Assembly (NCBI RefSeq): GCF_016950255.1
Contig: NZ_JACGFN010000001.1
Coordinates: forward strand, 1 to 64,000
DNA from: Pectobacterium brasiliense
GTDB lineage: Bacteria > Pseudomonadota > Gammaproteobacteria > Enterobacterales > Enterobacteriaceae
Length of the DNA: 64,000 nucleotides
Direction of reading: 5' to 3'
Of the stretch, positions 8,174 to 17,375 are shown one piece after another (positions within the stretch are counted from its first letter, which is position 1; each line of letters starts with the position of its first letter). The notes beneath the pieces are model-generated. The model made no database searches, was not told the DNA's origin, and saw nothing but the letters and a program-made list of their open reading frames with translations. A program made the translations under genes and the position numbers.

Positions 8174-11100
8174 ATGTCATCTAAACCTCAAGAGAATATT
8201 ATCAATTTAAAAGCAAAGGTTGTAAAAACATTTCAAGATAATATTAATTATTCAAATCCTAATCAAGCCGTGAATCAAGCAGATTCTCTGGATGCTTTAT
8301 CAAAGGACCTATATGCTGACTCCAAACGTTTCATTTATGAACTATTACAAAATGCTGATGACTCCGCTGTTGATGGCAAATCCGTTAATGTATGGATAAA
8401 AATTATAGAAAATAATTTAATTGTTGCGCATTCTGGAAAACCGTTTGATGAAAGAGATATCCAAGGTATTTGTAATATTAATAATGGTACAAAAAAATCT
8501 GATATTACAAAAACTGGTTATAAAGGAATAGGCTTTAAATCTGTTTTTGGGCAGTCACAGAAAGTAATTGTCTTTACTAATAATGAGTATTTTAAATTTG
8601 ATGTCAATTATAAACACAACTGGCAGTGGGAAGAATCCTCACAGGATAAATGGGAAAAAGAAAATGATAGAAAATTTCAATATCCTTGGCAGATTATTCC
8701 AATTTATCTTCAGTCAAACGAGATAGAGACAAACATACATGAGTATCTTCGGTCTATTAAAGCTACCGTTGCAACAGTTATTGAGTTAAAAAATGATAAA
8801 GACATCATAGATTCTCTTCAAGAACTTTCTCAAAAAACAAATATGTATCTTTTTCTTAAAAACATTTCTAATATTATTTTTGACACAGAACGAAGTGTGA
8901 ATGTTTCGATAGAAAGGAATGCTAATGGTAAAGTTCACTTAGGGTGTAATAATAATTGTCAATCTACTTGGTTATCAAAAACCTTTGAAATTTCTCTTCC
9001 TGAAGATATTAAAAATTCTCTATCTTATGACCAAAATATTCCTGATAAATTTAAGTATATTGAAAAAGTAGATCTTACGTTATCTGCACAAGTAAAAGAT
9101 GGCTCTATTGTTAAACTACATCGTACAGACAAACTATTATATTCTTATTTGCCAACAGATGAAACAAAATATGACTTCCCAGTTTTAGTGAATACAAGTT
9201 TTTTGACTACCGCAAATAGAGAGTCTCTTCATGCCAGTTCAGTATGGAACCAATGGTTGTTTACACAAATTGGCACTAAACTATTTGAGTGGATAGCCGA
9301 ATTGGTTCAATCAGAATATCAATTTCAAGCGTATAACTTACTTCCAAATAAAATTATTAGCGATACTTTAGGTGAACAATTCAACAAAGCTATGGATATA
9401 GCTTTGCAAACAATTTCTTTTGTAACTGTCAAAAATGGAAAGTTAGTAAAAGTAAAAAACGCTATCGTAGATTTCACGTTTTTATCTGATAAGGATTTCG
9501 TTGGTGAAGAGCCAATCCAAAAATTATTAACGGCAGAAGATAAACATTTCACTACAAATACAGGGTTTGGAAAAAAACTTAAGGAGTTAGGAGCAACAAC
9601 TTTTGAATGGAAAAATGTGCCAGACTTACTTTCTTCATTTTTTTTTCAAAGTAATCATTCCTCTAAGAAGAATATTGAGTTAATAAATCATTTCCACTAT
9701 TTAACTCATCTTGAAAAGTTCACTGATTTGAAGACAGAAGATATGAAAAATATATCTTTTATTCTCGATCATAAAAAGGAATTGTGTGTCCCTCAACAAA
9801 TATCCTTTCCATCAACCGATGATAAGAAATGGAATGACAAAACAACTACTCTATCGTTTGTACATGAAGATGTACAAATATGGCTTCGTAATAAACCAGA
9901 TATAAAAAACTGGCTAGAAAATTTAGGAGTAACCGAAAAAACAGATACAACTTATATTGAGCAAATCATTATTCCTAATATTGACACATATATTACGAGT
10001 GAAAATGCCATTTCAGCTATACAAGATTTGTTTCGTCTATATGAGAAAGGAGAACTTAAAAGAGATCTAATTGAACGATTGTCAATAATTAGATTGTTAA
10101 CAAAAAGTGGTAATTTAAAACCAGCAAGTGAATGTCATTTATCTAATTTTTATGACCCTAGATTCGCAATGGAAGAAATTTTAGATTTAGATGTTTTTGT
10201 GAATAATTCATATTGTGTGGATGAAGGTAATCGAAGTGGCTGGAAACATTTTTTTAAAATGATGGGGGTAAAAGATGACACGGAAATTATATTTTACCCA
10301 CAAAAAATAAATAAAAATGATTTCATTAATGCAGGATATCACTCAGCATATTTTTATGCTGATGATAAAAAGTTCAAACCATTCCAACGTATTTTTAGCT
10401 CTGATGCATTCAAGAATTTTATAACTATAAGCTACCTTGAGGCTATACAAGGCAATATAAAATTTTCATTTTTATTTTGGCGAGATTTTATATCAAATAA
10501 TGAGCCATCTATAATTAGTAATCATGCTACTGCATTTTGGGGGCTTTATGGAATGCCAGGACAAATAAGCGGAAGCCCAGTTGTTAACTATATTCCATGG
10601 TATGTGAAAAATATTGCTTGCATTCCAGCAACTGATGGTCATTGCTATTCATCCCCCCATATTTTTTTAAATACTCAAGAAATTATAGATATAGGTGCTA
10701 ATTACTTACCGATATTTCATGGTATAGAGCTTACCCCTGAATGGTGTGCTTTTTTTGAATTTAATATTAAGCTGGAATTAAAAGACTACTTAACTGTTTT
10801 AACTAAAATTTCGCAAGATACAGAAAGTGAGGGAGTAGTAAAAAAAGTAAACATCCAAAGAGTTAATCTTATTTATAAGAATATCCTGAATCAATGTCTA
10901 AATTGGGGAGGAAGTGAGATTAAAATAGTAAAAATATGGAGTGAGTCAAATAAATTATTAAATACCCACAATAAATTTACCGAATGTTATTCTTTAAAAT
11001 ATTTTATAGATGGTAATGAATCAATCTTTCAAGAGCAGTTTAGTTTTATCAATCTTGACGCTGAAAATCAGCAGCATCCTCATTTGGAAAAACTATTGAA

Positions 11101-13201
11101 CTACTTAGGTATACAATTCTTAAGACAAAGTGATTTTGAGCTAATTCCAATAGATGAATCTAAATGTATTGAATTAGAAGAACATTTAACAAACATTTTT
11201 CCTTATTTTAGAATTTGGATTGAGCATGGTGTAAATAATAATATTGAGACATTAAGGGCGCTAGAAGACTTACGGCGAAATATCTATAAATTAAGTATCA
11301 ATCATGCCACAGAACTAAAAATACAATATTCAGAGATAAATTTTACAAAAGATACAAATGTTCATTTTGATGGAGAAGAGGTGTATGTAACAAATCCTTG
11401 GTATTCAAATAGTGTTTTATTAACATTACCTACTCAATTATGTCGATTTTTAGGTTTGCAAGGGCATGATAAAAAATTGGATTTTTTACTTAGGTCTAAA
11501 ATTGAGGAGATACAAAAATATTTTTCACAAGAAGATATCACTATCCCTGAAGAAATTTTAAGTCAACATGCGCATAAAAATAAAAACTTAATAAATCAAA
11601 CAATTACCAGTATATCAGGAACCAAATCATCACTAGCAATACATGAAAAAGTATCTTCAGAATATCTCCATATGAGTAAAGCTGATTTAGAAAAATTTAG
11701 ATATACAAAATCTATTATTTCTCGATCTATGGCAAGTATTCTTAGGTATCTTAGTGCTCATAACGATTATGATTGTACCAACCATTATGAAATTACTGAT
11801 AGTATCATTGGCGGTATTAAAAAAAATGGGCATGAAATTGCAATAGTTGCTAGACCATCAGATAACAATCAAGTCATACTTTATGATGGATCAGAGTTTG
11901 ATGTGTTATCACATGCTGATGCGGAGTTTTGGCATGAAGATGGCGAGACTCCACCTAGACAAATACGTATAGGACAATTAATTACACAACTAGATATAAA
12001 TAGAATACCTATCAGAAAGGTAAATGTCTCTACAAACGATTTGACAGCATCATTGAAAGCTAAGTCTCAAGTTTTAGATTTTGATGTAATTCCATTTGTT
12101 CCAGCAAAAATGGCACGGGTAATCGCATCTTTTGCAAATACCGATGGAGGGAAAATCATATTTGGAATTAAAGAAATCACAACAGATTCAGTGGAAATAG
12201 TGGGGGTAAATATAAGAATTGATGTGGTAGGAATGGTTCAGAAAGCCATTTCAATGTTGTCACATATCCCAAGGATTAACTATGAGTGGGTGCATTCCGA
12301 AGGTAAAAATATATTTTTAATTGAAGTGGAAAAACAAAAAAATCATAATGTTCTATTGAATGATATGAAGTACATTAGAGCTGGGAGTGCGTCTATTTTA
12401 GAAAAAGGCGATACTAATAAAATAACCCTAAATCACCCTAATATTTTAAGAACTTTTGCCATCATAATATCTATCGAGAATTATGCCCAAAGAGGTGAAA
12501 AAACAATTTCACCAGTGAAATATGCAAATAATGATGCGCTAGCGTTCAAAGAGTTATTAATTAACAATATGAATGTGAAGGAGGAGGATATTTATTCATT
12601 CAACGATAGTCAGGCCTTGGGCGCTGATTTAAAGAATGGCTTGAAAGGAATATTTTTCCAACTAACAGAAAATGATCGTTTGGTTTTTTATTATGCAGGG
12701 CATGGATTTCATAATGGTATTACAAATTACTTAACTACCTATGATACTTATCCATCAAACTTATTGGACACAACGGTATCTTTACGTGAGGTTTTATTAG
12801 ACCCTCTGAAGGACACATACTGTAAAAATGCCCTGATATTTATTGATTCTTGTGCAGAACACCTACAAAGAGACAGTCACAGAAACACTGTTTTTAATAT
12901 GGATGATGAAGAGTTCATGTTAATAGCAAGTGAATTCCCTAGTTATAGTATTTTCCTTTCTTGCCAAACTGGAGAACGCTCATTTTCTTGTGATAAATTA
13001 GAACATGGGGTCTGGACATACCATTTAATTAAAGCTTTATCAGAGGAAGTTAAAAAGATAAATAACTGCACATTCATTACTGATAAATTATTACGAGACT
13101 ATTTATCGAAACATGTCTCTGAATATGTGAGCGAACAGCTCAATCACAGCCAGAATCCAAAAGCTATTTTAGAATCAAGCTATGAAAATGTCATTATTTA
13201 G
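8174..13201 (+). CDS. sacsin/HSP90-type ATPase, AlbA_2 and caspase-like fusion protein; putative defence effector
   Basis: A 1675-residue intact protein. Residues ~30-270 form a Bergerat-fold HATPase of the sacsin/HSP90 type: N-box ELLQNADD (Glu56, Asn60, Asp63) and glycine lid TGYKGIGFKSVF (114-125). Residues ~400-1150 match nothing I recognise. Residues ~1167-1285 hold a motif (IIGGIKKNG, IVARPSD) that I recall from other bacterial sacsin-like proteins. Residues ~1290-1405 look like AlbA_2/Schlafen (FANTDGGKIIFGI). Residues ~1425-1675 are a caspase-like C14 domain with catalytic His1510 in YYAGHG and Cys1560 in IDSCAEH. AAGGA sits 7 bases before the ATG. The gene is far more AT-rich than its surroundings, a sign of recent transfer. 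Likely role (inference): the ATPase or AlbA_2 part senses infection and releases protease activity that kills or arrests the cell. Confidence 0.85.
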   Translation: MSSKPQENIINLKAKVVKTFQDNINYSNPNQAVNQADSLDALSKDLYADSKRFIYELLQNADDSAVDGKSVNVWIKIIENNLIVAHSGKPFDERDIQGICNINNGTKKSDITKTGYKGIGFKSVFGQSQKVIVFTNNEYFKFDVNYKHNWQWEESSQDKWEKENDRKFQYPWQIIPIYLQSNEIETNIHEYLRSIKATVATVIELKNDKDIIDSLQELSQKTNMYLFLKNISNIIFDTERSVNVSIERNANGKVHLGCNNNCQSTWLSKTFEISLPEDIKNSLSYDQNIPDKFKYIEKVDLTLSAQVKDGSIVKLHRTDKLLYSYLPTDETKYDFPVLVNTSFLTTANRESLHASSVWNQWLFTQIGTKLFEWIAELVQSEYQFQAYNLLPNKIISDTLGEQFNKAMDIALQTISFVTVKNGKLVKVKNAIVDFTFLSDKDFVGEEPIQKLLTAEDKHFTTNTGFGKKLKELGATTFEWKNVPDLLSSFFFQSNHSSKKNIELINHFHYLTHLEKFTDLKTEDMKNISFILDHKKELCVPQQISFPSTDDKKWNDKTTTLSFVHEDVQIWLRNKPDIKNWLENLGVTEKTDTTYIEQIIIPNIDTYITSENAISAIQDLFRLYEKGELKRDLIERLSIIRLLTKSGNLKPASECHLSNFYDPRFAMEEILDLDVFVNNSYCVDEGNRSGWKHFFKMMGVKDDTEIIFYPQKINKNDFINAGYHSAYFYADDKKFKPFQRIFSSDAFKNFITISYLEAIQGNIKFSFLFWRDFISNNEPSIISNHATAFWGLYGMPGQISGSPVVNYIPWYVKNIACIPATDGHCYSSPHIFLNTQEIIDIGANYLPIFHGIELTPEWCAFFEFNIKLELKDYLTVLTKISQDTESEGVVKKVNIQRVNLIYKNILNQCLNWGGSEIKIVKIWSESNKLLNTHNKFTECYSLKYFIDGNESIFQEQFSFINLDAENQQHPHLEKLLNYLGIQFLRQSDFELIPIDESKCIELEEHLTNIFPYFRIWIEHGVNNNIETLRALEDLRRNIYKLSINHATELKIQYSEINFTKDTNVHFDGEEVYVTNPWYSNSVLLTLPTQLCRFLGLQGHDKKLDFLLRSKIEEIQKYFSQEDITIPEEILSQHAHKNKNLINQTITSISGTKSSLAIHEKVSSEYLHMSKADLEKFRYTKSIISRSMASILRYLSAHNDYDCTNHYEITDSIIGGIKKNGHEIAIVARPSDNNQVILYDGSEFDVLSHADAEFWHEDGETPPRQIRIGQLITQLDINRIPIRKVNVSTNDLTASLKAKSQVLDFDVIPFVPAKMARVIASFANTDGGKIIFGIKEITTDSVEIVGVNIRIDVVGMVQKAISMLSHIPRINYEWVHSEGKNIFLIEVEKQKNHNVLLNDMKYIRAGSASILEKGDTNKITLNHPNILRTFAIIISIENYAQRGEKTISPVKYANNDALAFKELLINNMNVKEEDIYSFNDSQALGADLKNGLKGIFFQLTENDRLVFYYAGHGFHNGITNYLTTYDTYPSNLLDTTVSLREVLLDPLKDTYCKNALIFIDSCAEHLQRDSHRNTVFNMDDEEFMLIASEFPSYSIFLSCQTGERSFSCDKLEHGVWTYHLIKALSEEVKKINNCTFITDKLLRDYLSKHVSEYVSEQLNHSQNPKAILESSYENVII

Positions 13202-13256
13202 AATTTGAAAGTATGGAATTAATATGATCTGAACTCGTTTTCAATAAAGAGCGTAA

Positions 13257-13282
13257 CGTCCGCTACTCGCCCACAGCGGACG
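13257..13282. repeat. perfect 8-bp inverted repeat (hairpin)
   Basis: CGTCCGCT, a 10-base loop, then AGCGGACG. There is no T-run after it on either strand, so it is not a typical terminator. GTCCGCT-type palindromes of this kind occur between genes in other gammaproteobacteria, as I recall. It lies 56 bp past the stop of the giant gene. Confidence 0.55.
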
Positions 13283-13345
13283 ACAGCTTCGTGTCAAAAT
13301 TGGAGGTTGTTAACTTTGTTCTGTATTCTGTACAAATTTACTGTT

Positions 13346-13387
13346 GAGCTGGTTTTCATCGGCGTTTTTGTCGATGAGAATCAGCTC
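13346..13387. repeat. long 16-bp hairpin in the defence-gene gap
   Basis: The arms 13346-13361 (GAGCTGGTTTTCATCG) and 13372-13387 (CGATGAGAATCAGCTC) pair at 14 of 16 positions around a 10-base loop. There is no T-tract, so it is either an RNA structure in the leader of the following gene, a protein-binding site, or a remnant of a mobile unit. The flanking 13202-13592 region has no other gene that I can support. Confidence 0.55.
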
Positions 13388-13592
13388 AGACGGAAATCAC
13401 CAACAAGATAAATGCATATGCCACTTTTAATAATGGTAAAATTGAGAGGTTACGATGGTAAGGCTATGTTTTTTGAGTTTTTTTATTCAGTTTTTTCCCT
13501 TTTACAATGGGGATTTAATTATTAATTTTTGGTTCTAATGGCTTAAATTACTTTAAATTTTATTATGTCATAATATAAATAAGGAACTAGTG

Positions 13593-14678
13593 ATGACATT
13601 AAAAGAAAAATTTGACGTCGATGATTTTGATCCGAAACTTGAAGCATTGGATTTATTGACCAGTTATTCATGTACTATGCAATTTCTTGAACATTTTCAA
13701 GATGCTATCTTTAATAAAGAAAAACAGACGTTATCCGTTAAGGACGTTTATATCGAATATCTTTTTTCACTTGGATTGATCAATACTGTAGATGATTTAC
13801 CCAAGGTACTAACTGGCAGGAAAGATAACCCTAATGAACAACAAGCCATAAGAAATATAAAATATCCGCTTGGGCTTGGAGCCATAGCTGCCTATATGTG
13901 TTTAAACTTAGGTGTCGCCAAAGAAATAGTAGCTGATAAAATTCCTAATAAACGTTCATCTAAAATAAAGTCTGCTTGGTTTGTTGACGAGTTTGACATA
14001 ATTATAGATGAAGGGGACGGAAATCCATCAGTAAGCAGGATAATAACACGTCTTCGAAACTCTATCAGCCATCATAATTTTAAGTTAAGAATACCAGATC
14101 ACAAACTTAATGAACCGGATTTGAAAGACAAAATTGAAATTTATTTTTATGATACTGACGGAAAGTCTGGCAATGATTTCTATGCAATAGCATCATTTAA
14201 GACTGTCGAAAAAATCATTAAAAAAATACATCGTACAGAATACATATTTCATAATTGCCCTGTATTCAGTGAGGATGATTTGAACTCTGAAAATATCGTT
14301 AAATACGTCGAAAGTTGTTTCATTCATTTTAGCCGACCTTATTGTAAACAACGTCTTGAATTTAATGGGGTTAGAATGCTTGATCCATTAAAAGCATATG
14401 AATTAAAATCAAAATCGGGTTTTTTCGAAATGTCACATTCTGATGTGGTAATGTATAAAGTGTGTTTTTCTCTAAATGGAAAAAACTGTGATGATCTGTA
14501 TATAGATATTCCTTATTTTAGTGAGGGTAATTCAGAATCATTAACAATTGAAGGTGAATTATGCTCATTGGGCGAATATCCCATGGAATGGATTTTGAAT
14601 GATATAAGGTCTCCGCTTTGTCGATTAGATAAAAAAATAAGAGATATGATTAAATGTATTATTCATGATCATATATGA
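13593..14678 (+). CDS. HEPN-like protein with RX4H motif
   Basis: A 361-residue protein of unknown family. Residues 151-165 read RIITRLRNSISHHNF; R155-x4-H160 fits the RX4-6H signature of HEPN ribonucleases and the local sequence resembles pEK499_p136-type HEPN proteins. The N-terminal half is helical. The C-terminal half (about 180-361) has mixed strand-like text and no recognised motif. The ATG at 13593 with AAGGA 7 bases upstream is preferred over the GTG at 13590. It is as AT-rich as the upstream caspase gene, has the same direction, and lies 391 bp behind it, so the two may work together. The HEPN call rests on a short motif only. Confidence 0.6.
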   Translation: MTLKEKFDVDDFDPKLEALDLLTSYSCTMQFLEHFQDAIFNKEKQTLSVKDVYIEYLFSLGLINTVDDLPKVLTGRKDNPNEQQAIRNIKYPLGLGAIAAYMCLNLGVAKEIVADKIPNKRSSKIKSAWFVDEFDIIIDEGDGNPSVSRIITRLRNSISHHNFKLRIPDHKLNEPDLKDKIEIYFYDTDGKSGNDFYAIASFKTVEKIIKKIHRTEYIFHNCPVFSEDDLNSENIVKYVESCFIHFSRPYCKQRLEFNGVRMLDPLKAYELKSKSGFFEMSHSDVVMYKVCFSLNGKNCDDLYIDIPYFSEGNSESLTIEGELCSLGEYPMEWILNDIRSPLCRLDKKIRDMIKCIIHDHI

Positions 14679-14690
14679 TATGTAGACATT

Positions 14691-14719
14691 GAGAGCATGA
14701 ATGTAGGTGCTCTCGTTTT
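14691..14719 (+). terminator. intrinsic terminator of the cargo block
   Basis: GAGAGCA, a 10-base loop, TGCTCTC and then GTTTTAG lie 12 bp after the HEPN-like gene stop, a plausible rho-independent terminator. Confidence 0.6.
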
Positions 14720-14856
14720 AGTTTAATGATCTGTCGAGGCTTCCGGCGTTTTGAACTATATTTAGCCAGCAATTATAAGTAATAATGGCAGTAGTTTTCA
14801 AGTTAGTCTTTTGCCGCTTAAAATACGAATAGTGACTTATTCGGATAATAAAAAAA

Positions 14857-14884
14857 CGCGCAGAGAAGATAACTTCTCTGCGCG
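14857..14884 (-). terminator. intrinsic terminator of the leftward maintenance operon
   Basis: A perfect 12-bp stem (CGCGCAGAGAAG and its complement) with an ATAA loop. On the minus strand it is followed by a run of Ts (14848-14856). It sits 15 bp past the stop of the TraR/DksA-like gene. Confidence 0.8.
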
Positions 14885-14899
14885 AATGTCATTTTGTTA

Positions 14900-15109
14900 T
14901 CATAGCTGACGGCGCTCAAGAATAGTCTGGCATTCCGTACAGGTTGTCACGCCCGGCAGAGTTTCTCTCCGCTTCTCGGGAATAGGTTCACCACACAAAC
15001 GACAGTAATGTAATGAGGGTGTAGTTGCTGGCTTGAAACGGTTCTGTTCAATCATCTCTTCCAGACGTTGCTCATTAAATTCTTGATCGCGATCGATCTC
15101 ATCTGGCAT
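14900..15109 (-). CDS. TraR/DksA-family zinc-finger protein
   Basis: A 69-residue protein with a C4 zinc finger (CRLCGEPIPEKRRETLPGVT then CTEC), the TraR/DksA/YbiI type. These bind the RNA polymerase secondary channel and alter transcription without or with ppGpp; versions on plasmids and ICEs regulate transfer or host genes. The start overlaps the end of the DUF2857 gene by 11 bp, so the two are probably coupled. Last gene of its operon. Confidence 0.85.
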   Translation of the reverse strand: MPDEIDRDQEFNEQRLEEMIEQNRFKPATTPSLHYCRLCGEPIPEKRRETLPGVTTCTECQTILERRQL

Positions 15110-15683
15110 GCGATGTCCTCCTGTTCAGTGCTTCTTTCTCACAAAGGGTGATACGGTTCCAGACGGCGGTCAGGGAAAGCCCTTTCTCGCGGGAAGACAA
15201 TGATTCAGTAACCTGCATGATTGCTTCCAGTGCGTCAGGTGTATCAAGGTTTTCAGTGCGTTTCTTTTGCCATGACAGCCAAATTTCTGCATCAATGGCT
15301 TCATCTGGGATAGGTGTTCGGCCATAAGGGATGGTGACACCCAGCAACCGGCGACGAGCGCAGACTTCATTCGAGGTGAGGCCAAAAAAATGATTAAGGA
15401 GTGCAATAGATCCTCCCAATCTGACGGCGCGATTTATCTGCTGCTGGCGTTGCGCTTCCTGGTGGGACAGCATCAGGATCTGTTGTAGAACGTCGTGACG
15501 GACAGTGATCGACATAAACTGTGCGGATGCCCGGCTGACGATAAACAGTTCGTCGAGGGATAGCTGATTGAGGGCATTCAATTCGTCGAATGTGAATCCT
15601 AACGTTTCACAATAACGAAAATTACCTTCCTTGAGTGCGGCAAGGGCGTTTGTTAATACCGCGTAATTCAGTGAGGGGAACAT
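15099..15683 (-). CDS. DUF2857-family ICE protein
   Basis: A 194-residue soluble protein with features of DUF2857 proteins encoded on integrative elements: FRYCETLGFTFDELNALNQL, SRASAQFMSITVRHDVLQQ and NHFFGLTSNEVCARRRLLGV. The function is not established. Its neighbours (AlpA upstream by 16 bp, TraR-like downstream) are the usual ones for this family in enterobacterial ICEs, which suggests a regulatory or replication accessory role. Confidence 0.75.
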   Translation of the reverse strand: MFPSLNYAVLTNALAALKEGNFRYCETLGFTFDELNALNQLSLDELFIVSRASAQFMSITVRHDVLQQILMLSHQEAQRQQQINRAVRLGGSIALLNHFFGLTSNEVCARRRLLGVTIPYGRTPIPDEAIDAEIWLSWQKKRTENLDTPDALEAIMQVTESLSSREKGLSLTAVWNRITLCEKEALNRRTSHAR

Positions 15684-15699
15684 AATGCTATATCTCCCT

Positions 15700-15894
15700 T
15701 CAGCGCGTTAAGCGGTTAGCTAATTTGAAGTTAATCCATTCGTCAATTTCAGATTCAAGCCAAGCCACACTGGCAGGTCCAATCTTTATTGAAGAGGGAA
15801 AGGCTCCTTCTTTCATGTACAGGTAGATTTGCGAGCGTTTCAGGCCGGTTTTTACTTCCACTTGTTTCAGACGTAATAACTGATGCGATGTCAT
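15700..15894 (-). CDS. alpA: AlpA-family transcriptional activator
   Basis: A 64-residue MerR-like helix-turn-helix protein of the AlpA type: LLRLKQVEVKTGLKRSQIYL, then GAFPSSIKIGPASVAWLESE and IDEWI. AlpA proteins activate integrase/excision functions of P4-like and cryptic elements. GGAGG 8 bases before the ATG at 15894 fixes the start; the in-frame extension to 15945 is not needed. It is 16 bp upstream of the DUF2857 gene. Confidence 0.9.
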   Translation of the reverse strand: MTSHQLLRLKQVEVKTGLKRSQIYLYMKEGAFPSSIKIGPASVAWLESEIDEWINFKLANRLTR

Positions 15895-16046
15895 AAATAC
15901 CTCCAGTGCAGAAATGGGATATGCCCGGAGATGACAAAAAAACACAGTGAGGAAAGGAGTGAAAGTTGAAGAGCCCGTATTACGGACACCACAATCCTTA
16001 ATACGGGTTTTAGATTGAAGCGTGTAATGTCATTTTAATTAGGGGC

Positions 16047-16961
16047 CTAAACGGACGTCGGTGAACCACGTTCAAGCGCCGTCTTTAACGTATCGCCGCT
16101 GAATCGGTCGGTCATGCCTTCGTCTGATGCCCATTGTTCAAAGATGGACAGAAGCTTATAAGGTTGCCTAATTAATGGGCTGATAGCTTCATTGTTTTTA
16201 CAGGCAAGCCAGAACAGTCTGGATAATGGAGTGGATATACGTGTCGAGGAGGGGGGAGAGGTATCGTTTTTGGCGGGCATATTAATTAATTTCTCAAGTT
16301 CGGCATGTTTGATGACAAAACAGGCATCCTTTGGCAAATCATGAATCGGAAAATATTCTCTATGGCTATACTGCTTTGTTTTCTGGTATGGGATTTTTTC
16401 AGTAATATGTGATGCGATATTTTTAGGAAGTCTCATGATTTGCTGTTTTATCCTTTCTCGATACCTGATTTTCTCAAATATTTGAAAGTGATCGTCGCCG
16501 ATATTGACAGTAAGACCATAGTTAACGTGATTTTCTCCGATTACAGGTAGTGGAATACCCAGAGATCCCGCTAACAAACGTTGAACCAGTACATATTCAT
16601 AGCCGATAAGCGTTGTATCAATCACTTGTTGAGTGGGGTAAGTATATTTCCCCTCGGTGGTGACGATTAAGTTTCTGTTATTGATAAAACAGTTTTTTTC
16701 GAGAATGCATAGCTGGTTAATCAAATGATTGCCTATAGGCTTAAGTTTTTCCTTAGCATTTGATGTTTTGATTCTTCGTAAGATGACTGGAGATTGGAAG
16801 TAGATCGAAAGGTTGATGTCACCATATAAGGCATGGCGATAAATATCAGCTTCTGTTAACGGTGAGTTTCTTATCTGAGTCGCTATCGCAATAGCTTCTG
16901 GTATCGTAATCCAGTTAAATGCATCACTTTTGGTATTGAACATCCTATTTTTCATTATCAT
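16047..16961 (-). CDS. conserved island protein of unknown function
   Basis: A 304-residue soluble protein, no signal or membrane segment. The N-terminal part (ITIPEAIAIATQIRNSPLTE, ADIYRHALYGDINLSIYF) resembles a helix-turn-helix-like or MerR-like reader. The C-terminal end (SRLFWLACKNNEAISPLIRQ, PYKLLSIFEQWASDEGMTDR) resembles a segment I recall in proteins of P4-like islands. AAGGAG 7-8 bases before the ATG supports the start. Codon use is AT-leaning in its first half. It lies 152 bp upstream of alpA. Function unknown. Confidence 0.65.
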   Translation of the reverse strand: MIMKNRMFNTKSDAFNWITIPEAIAIATQIRNSPLTEADIYRHALYGDINLSIYFQSPVILRRIKTSNAKEKLKPIGNHLINQLCILEKNCFINNRNLIVTTEGKYTYPTQQVIDTTLIGYEYVLVQRLLAGSLGIPLPVIGENHVNYGLTVNIGDDHFQIFEKIRYRERIKQQIMRLPKNIASHITEKIPYQKTKQYSHREYFPIHDLPKDACFVIKHAELEKLINMPAKNDTSPPSSTRISTPLSRLFWLACKNNEAISPLIRQPYKLLSIFEQWASDEGMTDRFSGDTLKTALERGSPTSV

Positions 16962-17375
16962 GATTCATCTCCTTTATATGAAAATGATATATGCATAGGT
17001 GTCTAACATTCCCTTATGCAGCCATGACGTATAGATAGGATTCTAAAAATGAGGAATAGGATTAATGAGAGGTTGTTATTATAACGATGATGTTATTAAT
17101 CGCTTTTCGCTGGTGGTCACAAAAATGTTCCAACTGGGACGCTATCAGCAGACGGGTCAACTTCCTCATGTCGATTTTTTTTCTGTGTGTTGCTGGTTTT
17201 ATTCAGAGCAATACGGCCAAAGCTCCGCATCAAAAAGGAATGAAAATATCCTGATTCAGGGCATATCAATTGGTTCGAAGTAACTAACGAACCAATTGAT
17301 GATGCGGAATGATTGAATCGAGTGGAGACCAGAATGTTATTCCCTGATTGTTGGCGATTAAGCCCAGCAAGTGAT
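16962..17375. other. gene-poor region with hairpin at 17265-17300
   Basis: This 414-bp stretch lies between the island protein and the Ner-like gene. It holds a perfect 13-bp inverted repeat, ATCAATTGGTTCG (17265-17277) and its complement (17288-17300), around a 10-base loop, with no T-run. Open frames of 72 and 111 residues on opposite strands overlap here; neither has a good ribosome site or a familiar sequence. The 111-residue frame runs into the ner-like gene in another frame. Confidence 0.5.
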
